From Lasiosphaeris hirsuta (Eukaryota > Ascomycota > Sordariomycetes > Sordariales > Lasiosphaeriaceae), in the NCBI GenBank assembly GCA_030549175.1, contig JAUKUA010000008.1:620001-684000 (forward strand): a stretch of DNA of 64,000 bases. The letters are read 5' to 3'. Shown here one piece after another: positions 12,045-24,253 of this stretch. The notes under the pieces are model-generated. The model did no database searches. It had not been told where the DNA came from and was given only the letters and a program-made list of their open reading frames with translations. Each line of letters starts with the position of its first letter. Positions within the stretch are counted from its first letter, which is position 1. A program made the translations under genes and the position numbers.

Positions 12045-14272
12045 TTGACTTATTACTAGATACCCTATGATTAATGAGATATGCCAGCTTTCGAGCGGAC
12101 TGAAACCTACCAAACAAAGATATAGCCCTGGAAAGGTCTTAACAAATGTTGATAGAAGAAAAGTAATTGAGAGTTGTTCCTCGATTTGCCATACGCAACG
12201 CCGCGGCAGAGATGGAATTGCTGCCTGCCATGCAGTTGCAGCTATCACCCTTTCGGGCCGTGTGCGTAGTCTCTATGCGAGGGGCGGGGATAGGAGTCGC
12301 TGATATAGAAGGCAAGGAATCAGGCAATGACGGGATGGATATTGGACAGGAACCACCGCATCGCGAGTAGACAGGGTCGTTGCGACGCGCCGAGGGTGAC
12401 TCGGCGGCAACGTGTAAGCAGGCTAGAAGAACGAAATATGCGTTCGCAGCCCCAAGACAAAGCAGTACTGCAATGGCAAGCTTCCCTCACCTCCTTTCTC
12501 AAAATCCAATTACCAACGCCTACCCCCGGATATCATTGACAACCTCGCTGTCGTCTCCAACACCGAACACATACCAAATCCAAGCTTTGTTCCATCTGTT
12601 TTGATCGCCGCTTAGCTCCAATGCAATCCTTCCCCTACCTAAGTTTCTCGGTTAGCCGGAGGCCAGCGTGGACTTCTGGGTCCAGAAGCTGGACCCCAAC
12701 GAAGAGAATTGATAGTGTTAGTGCGTGGGAGATAGCTCGGTGGCGTGGCTTGGTAAGATTACTTTAAGATGTCGAAAAGAAAATCATCTTGTTTGATCCA
12801 TACATGCTTGCCTTCAACAGTCCCGAGCAGAGCGACTTGGGCATTAAGTCGTGACACTTTAGGTACTTTTGTTGTAGTTAGCCCCCTGACTAACAAAGTC
12901 CACGCAAGACTCACTGTTATTTTTATCTGTTTTCATCTGAGATTCAAGTTGACAAGGGGTGCGATTGGTTACCGCTCCAGATGATTGAGCAAGCTTCCAC
13001 AACGGTCGGCATTTTGACTCCCGAGAAACGCCGAGGTTAACTTGCAAGGATGCACGCGTTGGCGGAGGTCTTCCCATTTTTTGAGGCTTGGCGGCCTGGT
13101 GATGTGCCACCCTGTGCTCGGCTTTGCCTACGAGTGCCAGCTAGCTGTCTCAGATGAATATACAGCCTCACTTTGGTGGTCAGCACGCTTTGCCTAGTTT
13201 GGCGTCGCCGGTTAGCCGTAGGGACCCGTGGGGGTGGGGGTCGGCGTCCAAGATAGGGATCCCAAAATGGAAGACTGGCAGCCCCCCGAGTAGCACACAA
13301 CCAGCTGGCAGCAACTTGGTGAGTCCCTTTGTGAGGAAACACCACGCCCGCTGCCCTCGATGAGCTGGTGACTGGCCACGGTAGCTTCAGGAAATGGCAT
13401 TGTTCATCCCAAAGCGACGGACAAGATCAAGAACGGATATAAGTACAACATTGAACCAGTTCTCTCACCTCTTCCACTATGACTTATGCCATTCACTCTT
13501 CAGAGAATACCCACCTTGTGCAAATAATAATTTCCAGCGGATTCAGCGCAGTCTTTTCCACGGACTATTTACCTACTCAAGGCGGGCATTTCACAGCAGA
13601 TCATCGCGATTCCTGGAGTGTTTGCTGCTTGACACACCCAAATTCCGGGCCTAATAATGACCAGGCGGGCCCATATTTAGCAACATGGCACGCAATGGCA
13701 TGCGTGTAACAGTGTGTCTTTCGGAACCTGCCACTAACACGGGAAACTCGGCATCCAGACAGACTTGCGAAGTGCTTTCAGCAACCCCCGCGCTCGCCGC
13801 AATACCCGACCGGGAAACCAACTCGCTTGGGGCTTGGCTGGCGCATGACCTCGACCGACCGGCGTGGTGGTCTGACTCCGTCGGTCGCTCCAGCCGCATA
13901 AGCCAGTTAGAAAGGGGGATGTTCGCCCAACTGAAAGTTCTGGGCACATGGGCGGGGACGGGGGTTGCAAAGACATCCCCCTCGCTAAAGATTGCTGCAC
14001 CGCTGAAACTCTGCACCTGTTCTGGACCAGATTTTGACTGCTGCTCAACAGACAAAAATGCATAGGTTTTCTCTAGTCGTTCAGTCATCATCCCTACATA
14101 CTACTAGGTACCTAGCTACTGGGGGGGGGGAGCTGGCTACAGATTGGAGTTTTCCTGTAAGAAGTGTCAGCACTTCGGCAACCGAGCGAGCACAGACAGA
14201 GAATAAAACGAGCAAGAAGATCCAAAAGAGGAAGAAAGAACAGAAATTGCCACACGTGGTGCTTCCGGCCGC
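12045..14272. other. Intergenic stretch, no supported gene
   Basis: Short frames on both strands (the longest are 146 codons at 13651-14091 on minus and 126 codons at 13685-14065 on plus) overlap each other antiparallel and lack recognisable motifs. A G10 run lies at 14121-14130. I see no RNA gene. Confidence 0.4.
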
Positions 14273-15741
14273 CTAGTCGTGCCCCGTCAGGCTCCAAGCC
14301 CACCGACTTGGTTCCTCCTGGAAAGTCTCGACTGCTGGATCATGATTGTAGTACTTGCCCCACTTCTCCTTCATGTGATCAAAGATCTTCCAACCATCAA
14401 CATCGTTACGGAAGATGAGCCGAGTGAGATGGCGCCTGACTTCCAGTTCATCGTCATCGACAAAAGGGCTCCGCGCATGTAAAATCGCAAAGTTGTTGAA
14501 GAAGTTGATGTCGCCGGCTCGCTGGTCAAGAGAAATGGCATTCTCGAACGCCAGTTTGTTGACCACGCTCAGCGCTTCCTTTTGCTGGAAGGAGATCGGC
14601 TTGAGTCGCGGGTCGCGAGGTTTCTCCTTGGTTCCCCGGAGCGGCCGCTTCTGGTAATCCACAATGAGCTTTCCGTGGTGCATGTTGAATAGGGGGGACA
14701 TCTCAGCGCGGAGCTCCTCATCACCACTAAATAATACCAAGATCTTGGATTAGTTCCAGCCCACTTTTGACCTCGCGGGCTTTTTGTCTGGTGTGGGAGG
14801 GGACATACAGCCACGGCGCAGAAAGAGTCTGAAGAACGTCCTTGCGGTGCGTGGCAAGCTCATTGTAAATCGTCCACGTGCTGGAGAGACGCAGATCGCC
14901 TCCCGATGCCGCAACCTGTCTGCAGTAGAGCGAGACGTTGTCGCCATTGTCGCTGTGAAACCCCTTTGCCACAACGTCAGAAATTGCCCATCCCTGTACC
15001 CCCCATGCTCATCATTCCAAGGCCCTGGAGTCTATTCTAACTTACAATTGCAATCGTCTGGTTTCCGGGGGCGAGGAACGTGTCCTCCCTGACGCTCGAG
15101 ATTCCCTGCTTGATATCACAAACATGAACTGATTCCCCGTGTTTCTTGGTTAGCGCTGCATGGCTAGCACTATCGAGGTTTGGTGACTGGAACCTACGGA
15201 TTGCATCGGCGGTGTCGCTGTGGTAGTTTTGCTGCAGCGCCCTCTTGTTCCCGAAATAGGAGGCAATTCCGGTATGGATGATGAGGTTCTCTCGCGCACC
15301 CCATTCTCTCGGGGTCAACCCCCTGAGCGTGAAGAAGCCGGGTCCTTCATGAAGACAAGTTTTGTATGTCGCGAATCGCGCTGCCAGGCTTGGAAGAGGG
15401 AACGTGGCGGGGGATAGCTGATATAGCTTGAGGCCCGAACCTGGAAGTAAAAATGGAGTGTTAGTCAGAGGCAGTAATCAGGCAATCCTTAATACACCTA
15501 GTTGATACTGACCCTTGAACTTCGCGAGGGTATCATTGATTTTAGCAAGGACACTTTCCGTCAGCTGCAAAATGGTCTCTTCTCTCCTAGCCAGGATATC
15601 GTCTGGCTTCCAGGCGAGGGAGGATACCAACTTGGAGGGGAATCCATCGGGTAGTCCGACTTGGGTCTTGTCAAACTCGTGGCAGCCAACCAGGATTGGC
15701 AGGCCGTTGACATTGGCGGGCAGTCCAAGTGTCTCAGCCAT
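14273..15741 (-). CDS. TauD/TfdA-family Fe(II)/2-oxoglutarate-dependent oxygenase, 420 aa, four exons
   Basis: Exons in transcript order are 15741-15513, 15440-15046, 14993-14809 and 14726-14273. All join in frame with introns of 72, 52 and 82 bp (donors GTCAGT, GTAAGT, GTATGT). The family oxidises small substrates such as taurine, betaines or secondary-metabolite intermediates using Fe(II), O2 and 2-oxoglutarate. The facial triad is visible: His221 and Asp223 in GFHSDNGD, and the distal His353 in FAILHARSPF. The 2-oxoglutarate-binding Arg is probably Arg372 in RHLTRLIFR. GPGFFTLRGL and ENLIIHTGIASYFG in exon 2 are typical of fungal TauD-like proteins. Length matches fungal members (about 400 aa). 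No signal peptide is seen, so it is presumably cytosolic. The substrate cannot be inferred. A decayed terpene cyclase and a P450 lie about 10 kb away. Confidence 0.9.
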
Positions 15742-16580
15742 GGTACCTACCTGCCTGACGGTTTCTGTTGGTCAGACCTGCGCTGCTGTGCTCAACTGGA
15801 CTGAGATTGATGTTTCGCTAACTAGTGGCGGACTCAGATTAATGGGACGATTGAAGAAAGTCGGCTACCGTATGGCATTCGGACTGTTGGTTTGGACTGG
15901 GGTTGGCACTGGTTTAATAGAAGTCGAGGCGGAGGGGGGAGAGTACCCAGGGTGCTTGCGGTCACGAGAGCCTTCCATTGCGACTTGCATTTCACAGCTA
16001 CACCGGCCTTATCCCTCAGCCGACCGCATCCGGTGCGCACTGGTTCGCATGCTCGACGATTATTGTTACCAAATCAGATGATCAAATATCCGCTTCGTGT
16101 CACGACTCGGACCAGAGCCTTCCCTGTCACAACCAAACCGGTGTACTCACATGGAGTTGAAGGTTGGCCCGTTGGGGTAAGCGATCATGAAGGGGTCAAT
16201 CTGCTAGATGCACGCCAACTTTCTTGGTTACCTTGCATGAGGAAGAGTGTGAGACAAGCGGGGTGATGAGGATCTTCCAGACGGGAATTTAGTTTAAAAC
16301 GGGATGAGCTGGTCGGCATCCGGAAGACGCTGCTAACCTCAGACCCACATCGCTAGCTCCCTAGGTGCGGTTCGATCTCAGCCACTGAACACTCATGTAG
16401 TAACACTGCCAAGATCAGAAGTTCCGAACACAATGTTACCTGCATTTTGCCTTGTCCGAGTTCCACCACCCTAGATAGAGGTAATTTAGCAGGTATCTAG
16501 CGAGCCTTACGAATTGCGCTACCAAAAGAAATTTCTCACCGCTTTGGTTTCGATTCTGCCGGCAGTATATTCCTTCAGTA
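15742..16580. other. Upstream region of the TauD-like gene, no gene seen
   Basis: This presumably carries the promoter of the minus-strand TauD-like gene. Short frames here are antisense or low-complexity. A sequence GGTTCGATCTC near 16367 resembles a tRNA B box, but no tRNA fold or A box accompanies it. Confidence 0.35.
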
Positions 16581-16599
16581 GGGTCTTTAGAGGGTCTCT

Positions 16600-17460
16600 A
16601 CTATGGTGGTATGGGTAATTAAAATCTCCTAGCGAGGTAACCGCTTACTAAGAATACTAGACCCACACTATATTACTAACTAAATTTCATATACATCCCG
16701 TTAGTAGCAATTACCACTAATAACACTCTAGCATCGAAGTTAATAGCTGCTTCAAGTAGCCATCTAGTAGTATCTCCCAAGCCTCTTTAATATACTAGTG
16801 TAATTTCTCATGCGAGGACTTTTCTTCTAGGCCGTACCAGTCTTTAATACAATCTTTCATCCAATTCCAATAAGTCTCAATAGGATTTAAGTCTAGTAAG
16901 AAGAGTAGCTAATCCATAACTACAATGCCTCCCTTACAAGGATCTTTCTTAGTTTCTATAACTATATACTCTGGAGCACCATCATATATCAAGATTGAAA
17001 CCTTACTAAGCTCTACCTTATATAGTTATATTTAGCTGTAAATCATAAGGGCGGTATATACGTGATAGCTCTCGGCGTTAATCTTCCCTTAATCATTTTC
17101 CTAAAAGATTTTAAGGCCTTTACCTAAGCTAGAAAAGCAAGCCCACAACATCCAGCCTCCTTTACATTAATATCTTTCCTTACTATAACAAGATCCCACT
17201 CTTCGCCTTATTACCGGCTTACGTACTACTTTCTATACGGGCTACTAGTAACCTAAATCTCGATAGTCTAGAAAATCTTTACCTATTATTCAAGGGTCTA
17301 AGATTTATATTCTTCAGCTTAGGCCGTTCGGTATTTCCGGTTTGTCTTAGTGATAGGTAACATCTTACAAATGACTCGCTAGCAAAAGCTTAGTCGATAA
17401 ATAGTATACTTAACCAGCCATATTTCGTAAATCTTAGTAAAAAATATTATTAAGAACTCA
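16600..17460 (-). pseudogene. RIP-damaged Tc1/mariner-type (DDE_3) transposase relic
   Basis: Translating the minus strand in one frame gives, in family order, a GGWMLWACFSSLGKG segment, WGRINAESY, an ILIYDGAPEYI segment containing a catalytic-region Asp, and the diagnostic LLDLNPIETYWNWMKD block, equivalent to the SPDLNPIE-W-K motif of Tc1-like transposases. The frame is interrupted by TAG/TAA codons of the kind RIP produces from CAG and TGG. I could not identify terminal inverted repeats, so the element limits are approximate. Confidence 0.8.
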
Positions 17461-18835
17461 AAGAAGCCCATTCGACAAGATGATTTTGGCGACGATTCAT
17501 TTTCAGGGTTATACATGGGAAATCGGATGGGTCACTGGCATGTAACGTACGTTACTTAAATGGCTAAGGCTTTTGGGATTTTAGTATGTCATAGAGAGAC
17601 TAATGAAAAGCGCGTTCAGGAAGCTGCTGCCAGGCCAGCTTACCTGGTGGGACTTAGTTATTAAGGCAGTCTGAGTGCCAAGGTGGAGAAAAATCTGGGT
17701 TGGACAGTATTCATCTTGATAAGGGGGCTGCAGCCAGGCTTCAAACAGGAGCTATTACGGCCCATGATTGTGATTTCGATGTTAGTTACATTAGGTGGCT
17801 GGTTGTTCCTGGGTCTAGACCACTCCTTCCGCCGCCACACCTAAGCGATCCACATCTACCACTTTCCAGCTTTCAGCTCGTCCCCACTAGCTATTCCAAG
17901 CACAATGCTTCCACAGTACTTCAAAAAGCGCACACAGGTAGCGTAGCTTCGGAACCTCCCGCTTGAAATTTCCGCGTTCTCCGGGCCATGAATACTATTA
18001 TTACTCACTGTCCATACATGTGGGTGAAGCATTGCAGTGACTTGGCATTGACCCGCAAGACCTCATCCCGGACAATATTTTGCAAGTTGCAAGTGCTCAT
18101 ACTCCAGTGTAATTGGATCCTCAAACGCCAAATCTTATTTTTTCGGCCATAACTGGCATCAGAATTGAACCGAGTAGCGCTCACAATTTTGTCTTAAAAA
18201 CTCTTGCAGGGGTAACGGACCTCCCTCTACCGGCAAAGTCAGACGTTACGATGGAGCCAGATTGTTAGATCCCAGATAGATGTAGTGGCTTTATTTCATT
18301 GAGCCAGGTTTAGTGGTCGGGGACTGCACAATTCAGGTGTCGCAGGCTGTTTCCGTTGATGAGAAGAACAACAAGACGCCAGCCCAAGTCGTTTTCATTA
18401 CAATAGCTCTCAACCGCAAGCTATTCTCTAACGGCGGAAAGCTTAACATTTAGTAGCTCAAGTAACGTGCTTGTGTCAAAAACGTCAAATACTCAGGGTA
18501 TTATTGGTGCTGGTTTGTCTGATACGGGCTTGTCTAGTGTGGTGCACTCCAAGTGTTCTGGGCCACACGATATTCCGGCTAATGGTGTGTCATGTCCTTA
18601 GTTAGTCCACCTTATAAGCTTAAGATATCTGCGGGAGCTGAATCTTGAAATAGCTCATCCCGATGGAACCAAGATCCCTAAGCCCGATAGTGCCCTGGTC
18701 GCCTTCGTTTCGCTTTTTAGCTGGACTTGTGTCTGCGTAGCGCCACATAGCGTCAATTTCATCGACAGTGAGTTGATATCCGGCTCCGGTCCCTTTGTAA
18801 AAACTGCTTAAGATTTTGTTGAATCTTTGATATAG
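17461..18835. other. Intergenic stretch, no supported gene
   Basis: Only small frames without recognisable motifs occur. An 84-codon minus-strand frame at 18620-18874 runs into the MITE and has no supporting features. Confidence 0.4.
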
Positions 18836-19220
18836 CCAGCGGTTGACACAAGCCAGATGAAGCAAGCTTGGCACTCAGCTTGACTTGGATTTGGCCTCAG
18901 ATTAGGGATTTTGCAAGCTGTCAGGTCGACTTAACTTAGCTCGAATATCTAAGCCCAGCACTAAGCCCAGAACTAGTACAATTTTCCCGCCGCGCCCCCG
19001 GTCCATGGTCAAAACGGTGAAAGTCGGGGGTCTTCCAGCCCCAGAAATAATGGTAATTCAACCTTGAAAAGTATAATTATGGGGCACTCGCCAAGCCAAG
19101 CCAAATCTTATCAGTGTTAGGATTGGCTTAACTTAGAGGTCATTTTTTGCGGCTTGGCTTGAGGCTTAGCTTGACTTAGATGTCTTGACTTTGGTCGGCT
19201 TGGCTTGTGTCAACCGCTGG
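18836..19220. mobile_element. hAT-like MITE, 385 bp, with 20-bp perfect terminal inverted repeats
   Basis: The sequence CCAGCGGTTGACACAAGCCA at 18836-18855 is exactly the reverse complement of 19201-19220. Subterminal regions contain repeated GCTTGGCTT/AAGCCAAGCC-type motifs on both sides, the kind of subterminal repeats seen in hAT elements. There is no coding capacity. The flanks ATATAG (left) and ATGTAG (right) could be an aged target duplication, although hAT elements normally make 8 bp. Classification as hAT is an inference from the CAG-type end and the subterminal repeats. The inverted repeat itself is directly visible. Confidence 0.8.
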
Positions 19221-20159
19221 ATGTAGTAATGCGAAATTTTGGCGTGTAAGTGAAGTATAGAGAGGGATAGGCTCTTGAAGACAGTAAATATGGGAAGCTG
19301 GACGGGAATAGCAAGGATACTCCACCTAACTGCTACTTACGGTGCCCGAAGAGCATTCTCGAACGTCTTGTCCTAAGTGAAGACAGTTCGAGTAAATTTT
19401 CAGATCCTATGATATCTAAACGGCGCTTCATGGCTCGACTAATTGGGGACAGTTTGGTTTAGTCAGATATCGGGTTCAACCCGGGGAGGAGACAGCCAGG
19501 CTCTTCCGAGACGCCCTACTGCCTGTAATTCTTTTTCCAATGCCGGCATTGTGGGCCAAGGAATCCAATAGCCGGTAATAGAAATTTCAGATATTCGACA
19601 GGGCGTTGTCCCTCATGAGGACCACCCCCTTTTCAGCGCGGTAGCTCGGCCACACGATGGCTTGCTCGAACATTGCATTAGTGTTGGCCCTGGTGCGAGT
19701 GATGAGATACAAGTCAAGTCTCAGGCACACTTCAATTCCTCCTTGAACCCTACGCTCCTAGCTGTGCTGGAATTACATTATGATGAAGCTCGACCCCGTC
19801 AATAAAGCGAGATGTCGTTGGGGATTGGTCAGCAGAAGAGCTACACACGTGTTCACTAAGTGGCGTTCCGAGTTGGCGTCGCAGCGGCCATCAAAGCGGG
19901 GGGGTTAGAAGCCGGTACAAATAACGATACACCGATCCAGGAACTATTAAGCCCTATAAGTATTGTGCTTGGTGGCTGGGTATAGCTCCATCAAGCTGCC
20001 GGCAATGTGCTGTGCGGACCTCTTTCTCCTAGACGTCCGAAAATTGGAGAATTATGCAAGAGTAGATCGAACCCCCACTCCAGATTTCACGGCGAGAAGT
20101 GGCCGGAAGACGTTCGATATCTGACGGGCTCCTTTATTGGTACCCAGCCCAGTGACACA
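19221..20159. other. Intergenic stretch, no supported gene
   Basis: No open frame with motifs was found. A GGGTTCAACCC palindrome near 19470 resembles a tRNA B box but has no tRNA context. Confidence 0.35.
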
Positions 20160-20378
20160 ATGAAATACCTATCCGTCCTCCTCACCATCATCAGTCCCAC
20201 ACACGGCCCTACCCCGGTAATCACAGGCTTTTCCGCGTCGCCCATCAGAGACTGCAGAGGTGGGACAAGCTGCGTCCAAGAGCGACATGTGGTGTGGCGT
20301 GCCCTTTGCTGGGGACTCGATCTTTTCACCTTACGATCACGGACGCTAAGGGACAACGTCGGCTTCAGGAAAATCTAA
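20160..20378 (+). CDS. Possible small secreted protein (or its first exon), 72 aa
   Basis: Starting at the ATG at 20160, the peptide begins MKYLSVLLTIISPTHGPTPV, a plausible but short signal peptide, followed by ITGFSASPIRDCRGGTSC. Many fungal small secreted proteins have an early segment of the form FSA.xIxxS...C, and this resembles it. The remainder has few cysteines and an Arg-rich tail, so the frame may be the 5' part of a gene whose later exons are lost, or chance. The frame is open upstream to 20007, but the signal-like start favours 20160. Confidence 0.3.
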   Translation: MKYLSVLLTIISPTHGPTPVITGFSASPIRDCRGGTSCVQERHVVWRALCWGLDLFTLRSRTLRDNVGFRKI

Positions 20379-21445
20379 ATCAACATCCCCCTAGGTCATA
20401 GCTTGCCAGTGAGCTGCGTGCCAAAGCTAAGGGTATTCGAAACACAGAGCTCTGGGCTGGCAGCCGACAGACGCGGGCGGCGTGAGAGTCTGCATGCTCA
20501 CAGTTAGCGCTGGGCTGCTGCACTGACTCTTAACATCAATGCTTACGTGCAGATCTACATTGTTCCTCGCGTAGATCCCCAAATATATATGGAGAGTAAG
20601 CAAACAATCAGGAAGGTAAACCACGACCTGAGCGTGGACACGGGGTTTATCACCGACCTAGACGTGGCCAAGAACAAGGAGATTTGCTAGGTAAGTCTCA
20701 TGCTCTGTTTGTTCTTTCTTTTTTCTCTCGGCATAGACCGTATCTACCGCCTCTAAAGTCCACAGCTTTGGAAATGGCATTTGGAGAAATGCTACAGTCA
20801 AAACAGCACTTGAGGGAAGGATGGGTTAAGTAAATACAGGTAGCTAGAAGCGAAGAAGTGAAAGAGGAGAAAAAATTCGGGACTTTGAAGTGAGGTATTC
20901 GGGTTAGCAGCTCAGCAGGATGGAATAAAATAAAAGCGGCTCAAGATAAAATCCGCTAAGAGGTTTTCAAGAACCAAGAATGGGCATATATCCTCAGCTG
21001 CGACTCAGCTGGGGTGCCCAAATATCATTATAGGCTTGGGCGCAAGTTTAAGTCGAATATCGGCATTCTAAACACTGAAAAGGCCCCTGGAAGTGATCCA
21101 AATAGCTTTAGACTGTGGGGGTTGTGTTTTAACGGGGATAGTTGGATTAAACTTTGGGGAGGTTTCAGCAGGTCGCCATGAGTCCAACATGTGTGCCAAG
21201 GCCCCACCACATATTGAATAATTGGCTGTGTTGCTCACTAGCATGGTGTCACGACATGATACCAAGACTTGCAATGGTGTTTTTGCGATCTACGCTCAAA
21301 CTTGCTGTTTACGTTGAATACAAGGGATTGGCGAGGATTGGTAGCGGAGTTGGTCTGCTGTAGAGGCCGCTGTGCTAGCTCAAATAGAAATTGGCGCGAT
21401 GTGTGACAACGGATGAGTCTCAATGGGGCATACATAACGCACTCG
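20379..21445. other. Intergenic stretch, no supported gene
   Basis: Short frames only, on both strands, with no motifs. Confidence 0.35.
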
Positions 21446-21462
21446 CCCCCCCCCCCCCCCCC
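21446..21462. repeat. Poly-C tract (17 C)
   Basis: An uninterrupted C17 run lies just upstream of the membrane-protein pseudogene. Confidence 0.95.
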
Positions 21463-21485
21463 TGGGGCAAGGTGATTACCTGTAT

Positions 21486-23169
21486 ATGTGGGTAGCTAAA
21501 GTACCTACATGCATAGTGATCTTCTCCCACAAAATATACCGCTCTCTGTTTTACGCTCATAGCGCCTATATTCTTATTCTTAGGTCTTTGCATTCCGTCC
21601 CAGTGTTCAACTTTACCGTGACAGAGCCTCCCTTCGTTCCCAACCCAGTTGGGAGAGGCACCGTCGACATCCTCTGGGGCTGCACCGTCACGTTTGGCCT
21701 CTGCATCTGGACCGCGGTCCACCCGGATATCATTTGGACTAGGTCTTGGGGGTCACGGCTCTGGTACAAACCATCGTGGATGGTGTTGGCGGTCGTGGAT
21801 CCTAAGTTTACGGCCGTTTGCGCTATCGCCCAGTATAAGAGGCGGCGGGGATTATTGATTGCTGGTGTGACCGCTGGAAGAAATATCATAAAGAACAGCA
21901 TATGGTTTCGGCGGAAGAAACCGTCCCTTTGGACGAGCGGGAATATGTCGAGAGAGCCGGGTGGCTGGGCTATTCAGGCGCCCTCTTCACCGCCATGGGT
22001 GGTTTTGTCATCACCAACGTGAACGGAGAAATGCCGGACAGGTACGAAAACCCTGTGGATGAACTGGATAAGCAGGGAAAAAGGTTACGAGCCTGCTGAA
22101 CAAGCTGGGAGATATATGCAAGAAGAATTGTGTGCGTGCTGTTTCAGCATCCGGATTCCAGGAGCTGCTCAAAGCGGGCGTCATTCAAGATCTCGTCAGA
22201 GATGGGAAGCTCCGTAAGTAGGATTTTCACAATCGGAACATCGAAGACAGGAGCAAGGGGAGCTTGGTCGCAAAGGCCATTATGTCGGTCCAGTTGCTAT
22301 GGATGGTTGTCCAGTGTATAGGGCGAAAGGCCGCGGGTCTGCCTGTCACGCTGCTCGAAGTCCGTGTCCTAATCCAAGTCGTCTACACCCTCGTCACATA
22401 CATCTTCTGGTGGCACAAACCGCTCGATGTCGCTGAGCCCATCGCCATTCCACTTCTTAAGGACCACGAGATCAAATTGTTGAAGAGCTGTGAGAACTTC
22501 TTCAGCGATGTCGAGAACAGCAATCGTCGCGAGGACGGAAAATCCCTTTACGTCAAGCATCGGACGGTCCTGGACGGGGTGCTAAGCCCCTTGGCCATGG
22601 CCAGCTACGACCTCTTCTGGACGCTTGATAACACAGGGAGAACCTTGGTGATGATCACAGCTGTGATCAACGGTGGATTGCATTGCGTGACATGGTTTTC
22701 CTACTTCCCGTCTCCACCGGAGATGTGGCTGTGGCGGGCTTCGGCTGTGGGCATCGCTCTCTCCAATATCGTCATAACCCTAGTGTTAATGGGGCCATGG
22801 GGCAGAGACTGTGAGACATACATTCTCCTGCTGGCCTGGCGCGTGGCGCGTATCCCGAAACGCTCGGCGCTGCGGGCACGGCGCGAGAGTCTAGCCCTTG
22901 TGCGGCCCGAGTCTGGGCACCCGCAGGTCCCACCCAACCCGTTCGTTGAGAGCCCGCCGCGAGAAGAGAAAGAAGATGAAAACTCATGGAGAGATGCACC
23001 ATGCGTGGTGTATAGCGGATGGTGGAGGGGGATTGGATGGGGCGGCTTCATGCTTGTATTCCTCTTTTTCAACTTCTTTCTGACCGTCAAGGCGTTCGTC
23101 AGCGTTCGAAGCTTGCCGGTCGGGGCGTACGCTACTGTTCCGTGGTCCGCTTTCTCCCCTCACGTATAA
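21486..23169 (+). pseudogene. Broken gene for a fungal multipass membrane protein
   Basis: Conserved blocks occur in collinear order but in three frame segments. Segment 1 (21486-21846) holds FVPNPVGRGTVDILWGC and FGLCIWTAVHPDIIW. Segment 2 (to about 22077) holds WKKYHKEQHM and YVERAGWLGYSGALFTAMGG. Segment 3 (about 22083-23169) holds SGFQELLKAGVIQDL, LLWMVVQCIGRKAAGLPVTL, TYIFWWHKPLDVAEPI and LWRASAVGIALSNIVI. At least four hydrophobic segments are membrane-spanning candidates. These blocks match a large uncharacterised fungal membrane protein family of about 550-600 aa. Breaks: a one-base deletion at the G4 run 21847-21850, another at the A5 run 22078-22082, and an in-frame TAG at 22219-22221. 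All splice-free junctions otherwise read through. It is either a pseudogene or a gene with homopolymer sequencing errors plus one real stop. Confidence 0.7.
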
Positions 23170-24253
23170 ATCTCTTGAAAAAAAGCTCTCAGGCGTAGAG
23201 AGTCATCTAGGAGTCTCCTACCACGATAGTGTTCTCCTAGTGCGGTAGTGTAGTTGAGGTTATCACGATTTGACTCTTGCGAGGTGATGAGTAGTACGCT
23301 AGGGTATGGACCCATCTGAATTTTCACTTCTTGCTCACAGTTGCAGCCACATGTGTACCTGTGCTCTCTTGTCCCTATGTTGCACAGCCGATGCCGGATG
23401 TAAATAGCTAACAACAACAACAATCTTGTCACCATACTCTGTAGTGCCTTTATGACCCTCAAGACTTTCTTTGTTGGATGACATTTCGCTTTGCTGAATG
23501 CGGGATTAGCGTCCATCGTTCAATGTATTTGTCTATCAACGCGGTTTTCCCACTCCCATTGCTAAAAGTCGCGTCCTCTCATCTCTATTTCCCACCCTTT
23601 CGTGGAACTTCAAAACCTGTCACCTATATAACAGGCACTTCATCGCCCCTCCACTGCCTAGAAATTCCACTCCTTGGTTCCTAACCCATCCAAGAAACGT
23701 CCATCTCTGACCTCCAGCTCCATCTTGTGGTATTGTACGCCATAGAGCCATAACGCACCCATGAATTGGCTCGGCAGCTCTAGCGTGTCATTCATATCTT
23801 TGGCTGACCCCTTAACAAGCGGTGTTTAGTCCCGTTCCTTCCTCATGCAGTGGTTGCTAGCGACAAGGAATATTGGCGCTGGTAGACTCAGCTATATGTG
23901 CCTGACGTTATCTAAACTATCCCCCTACGGTGTTGAATAACTATTTCTAATGCTTGAGGGAAGAACCTGGACCATGGGCACACTTCAACTAATTACGCTT
24001 GTTGGGAAGCACGAAGTCAACCATTCCGCATCAGCAGCCTTACATCCCATCATATCCCTCACCCAGTCAAACAACTCCTAGGTACGGTAGCGCGGACTCT
24101 GAAAGTGCCAAGCCACATAGCCTCTTTAGAGTGTTTCTCACAACTTAAGAGCCAGGGCCTTCATGACTTCATCCCGATTAGTTTAACGTTCAGCCCGCTC
24201 CTCAGGCATCTTCAGCAATTTCATAAGCTCCGCAATACTATGCGTTTTCCCGT
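23170..24253. other. Intergenic stretch, no supported gene
   Basis: A 118-codon minus frame (23160-23516) and a few shorter frames lack motifs. Confidence 0.35.

Noticed and set aside
13651..14091. 146-codon minus and 126-codon plus antiparallel frames
   Set aside because: They mirror each other, with no motif and no intron-linked extension, so neither can be preferred.
16360..16372. GGTTCGATCTC resembling a tRNA B box
   Set aside because: No A box, no acceptor-stem pairing and no anticodon arm could be drawn around it.
19466..19480. GGGTTCAACCCGG resembling a tRNA T-arm
   Set aside because: It is a simple palindrome and no cloverleaf surrounds it.
23160..23516. 118-codon minus-strand frame after the membrane-protein pseudogene
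   Set aside because: It overlaps the end of that gene antisense and has no recognisable motif.
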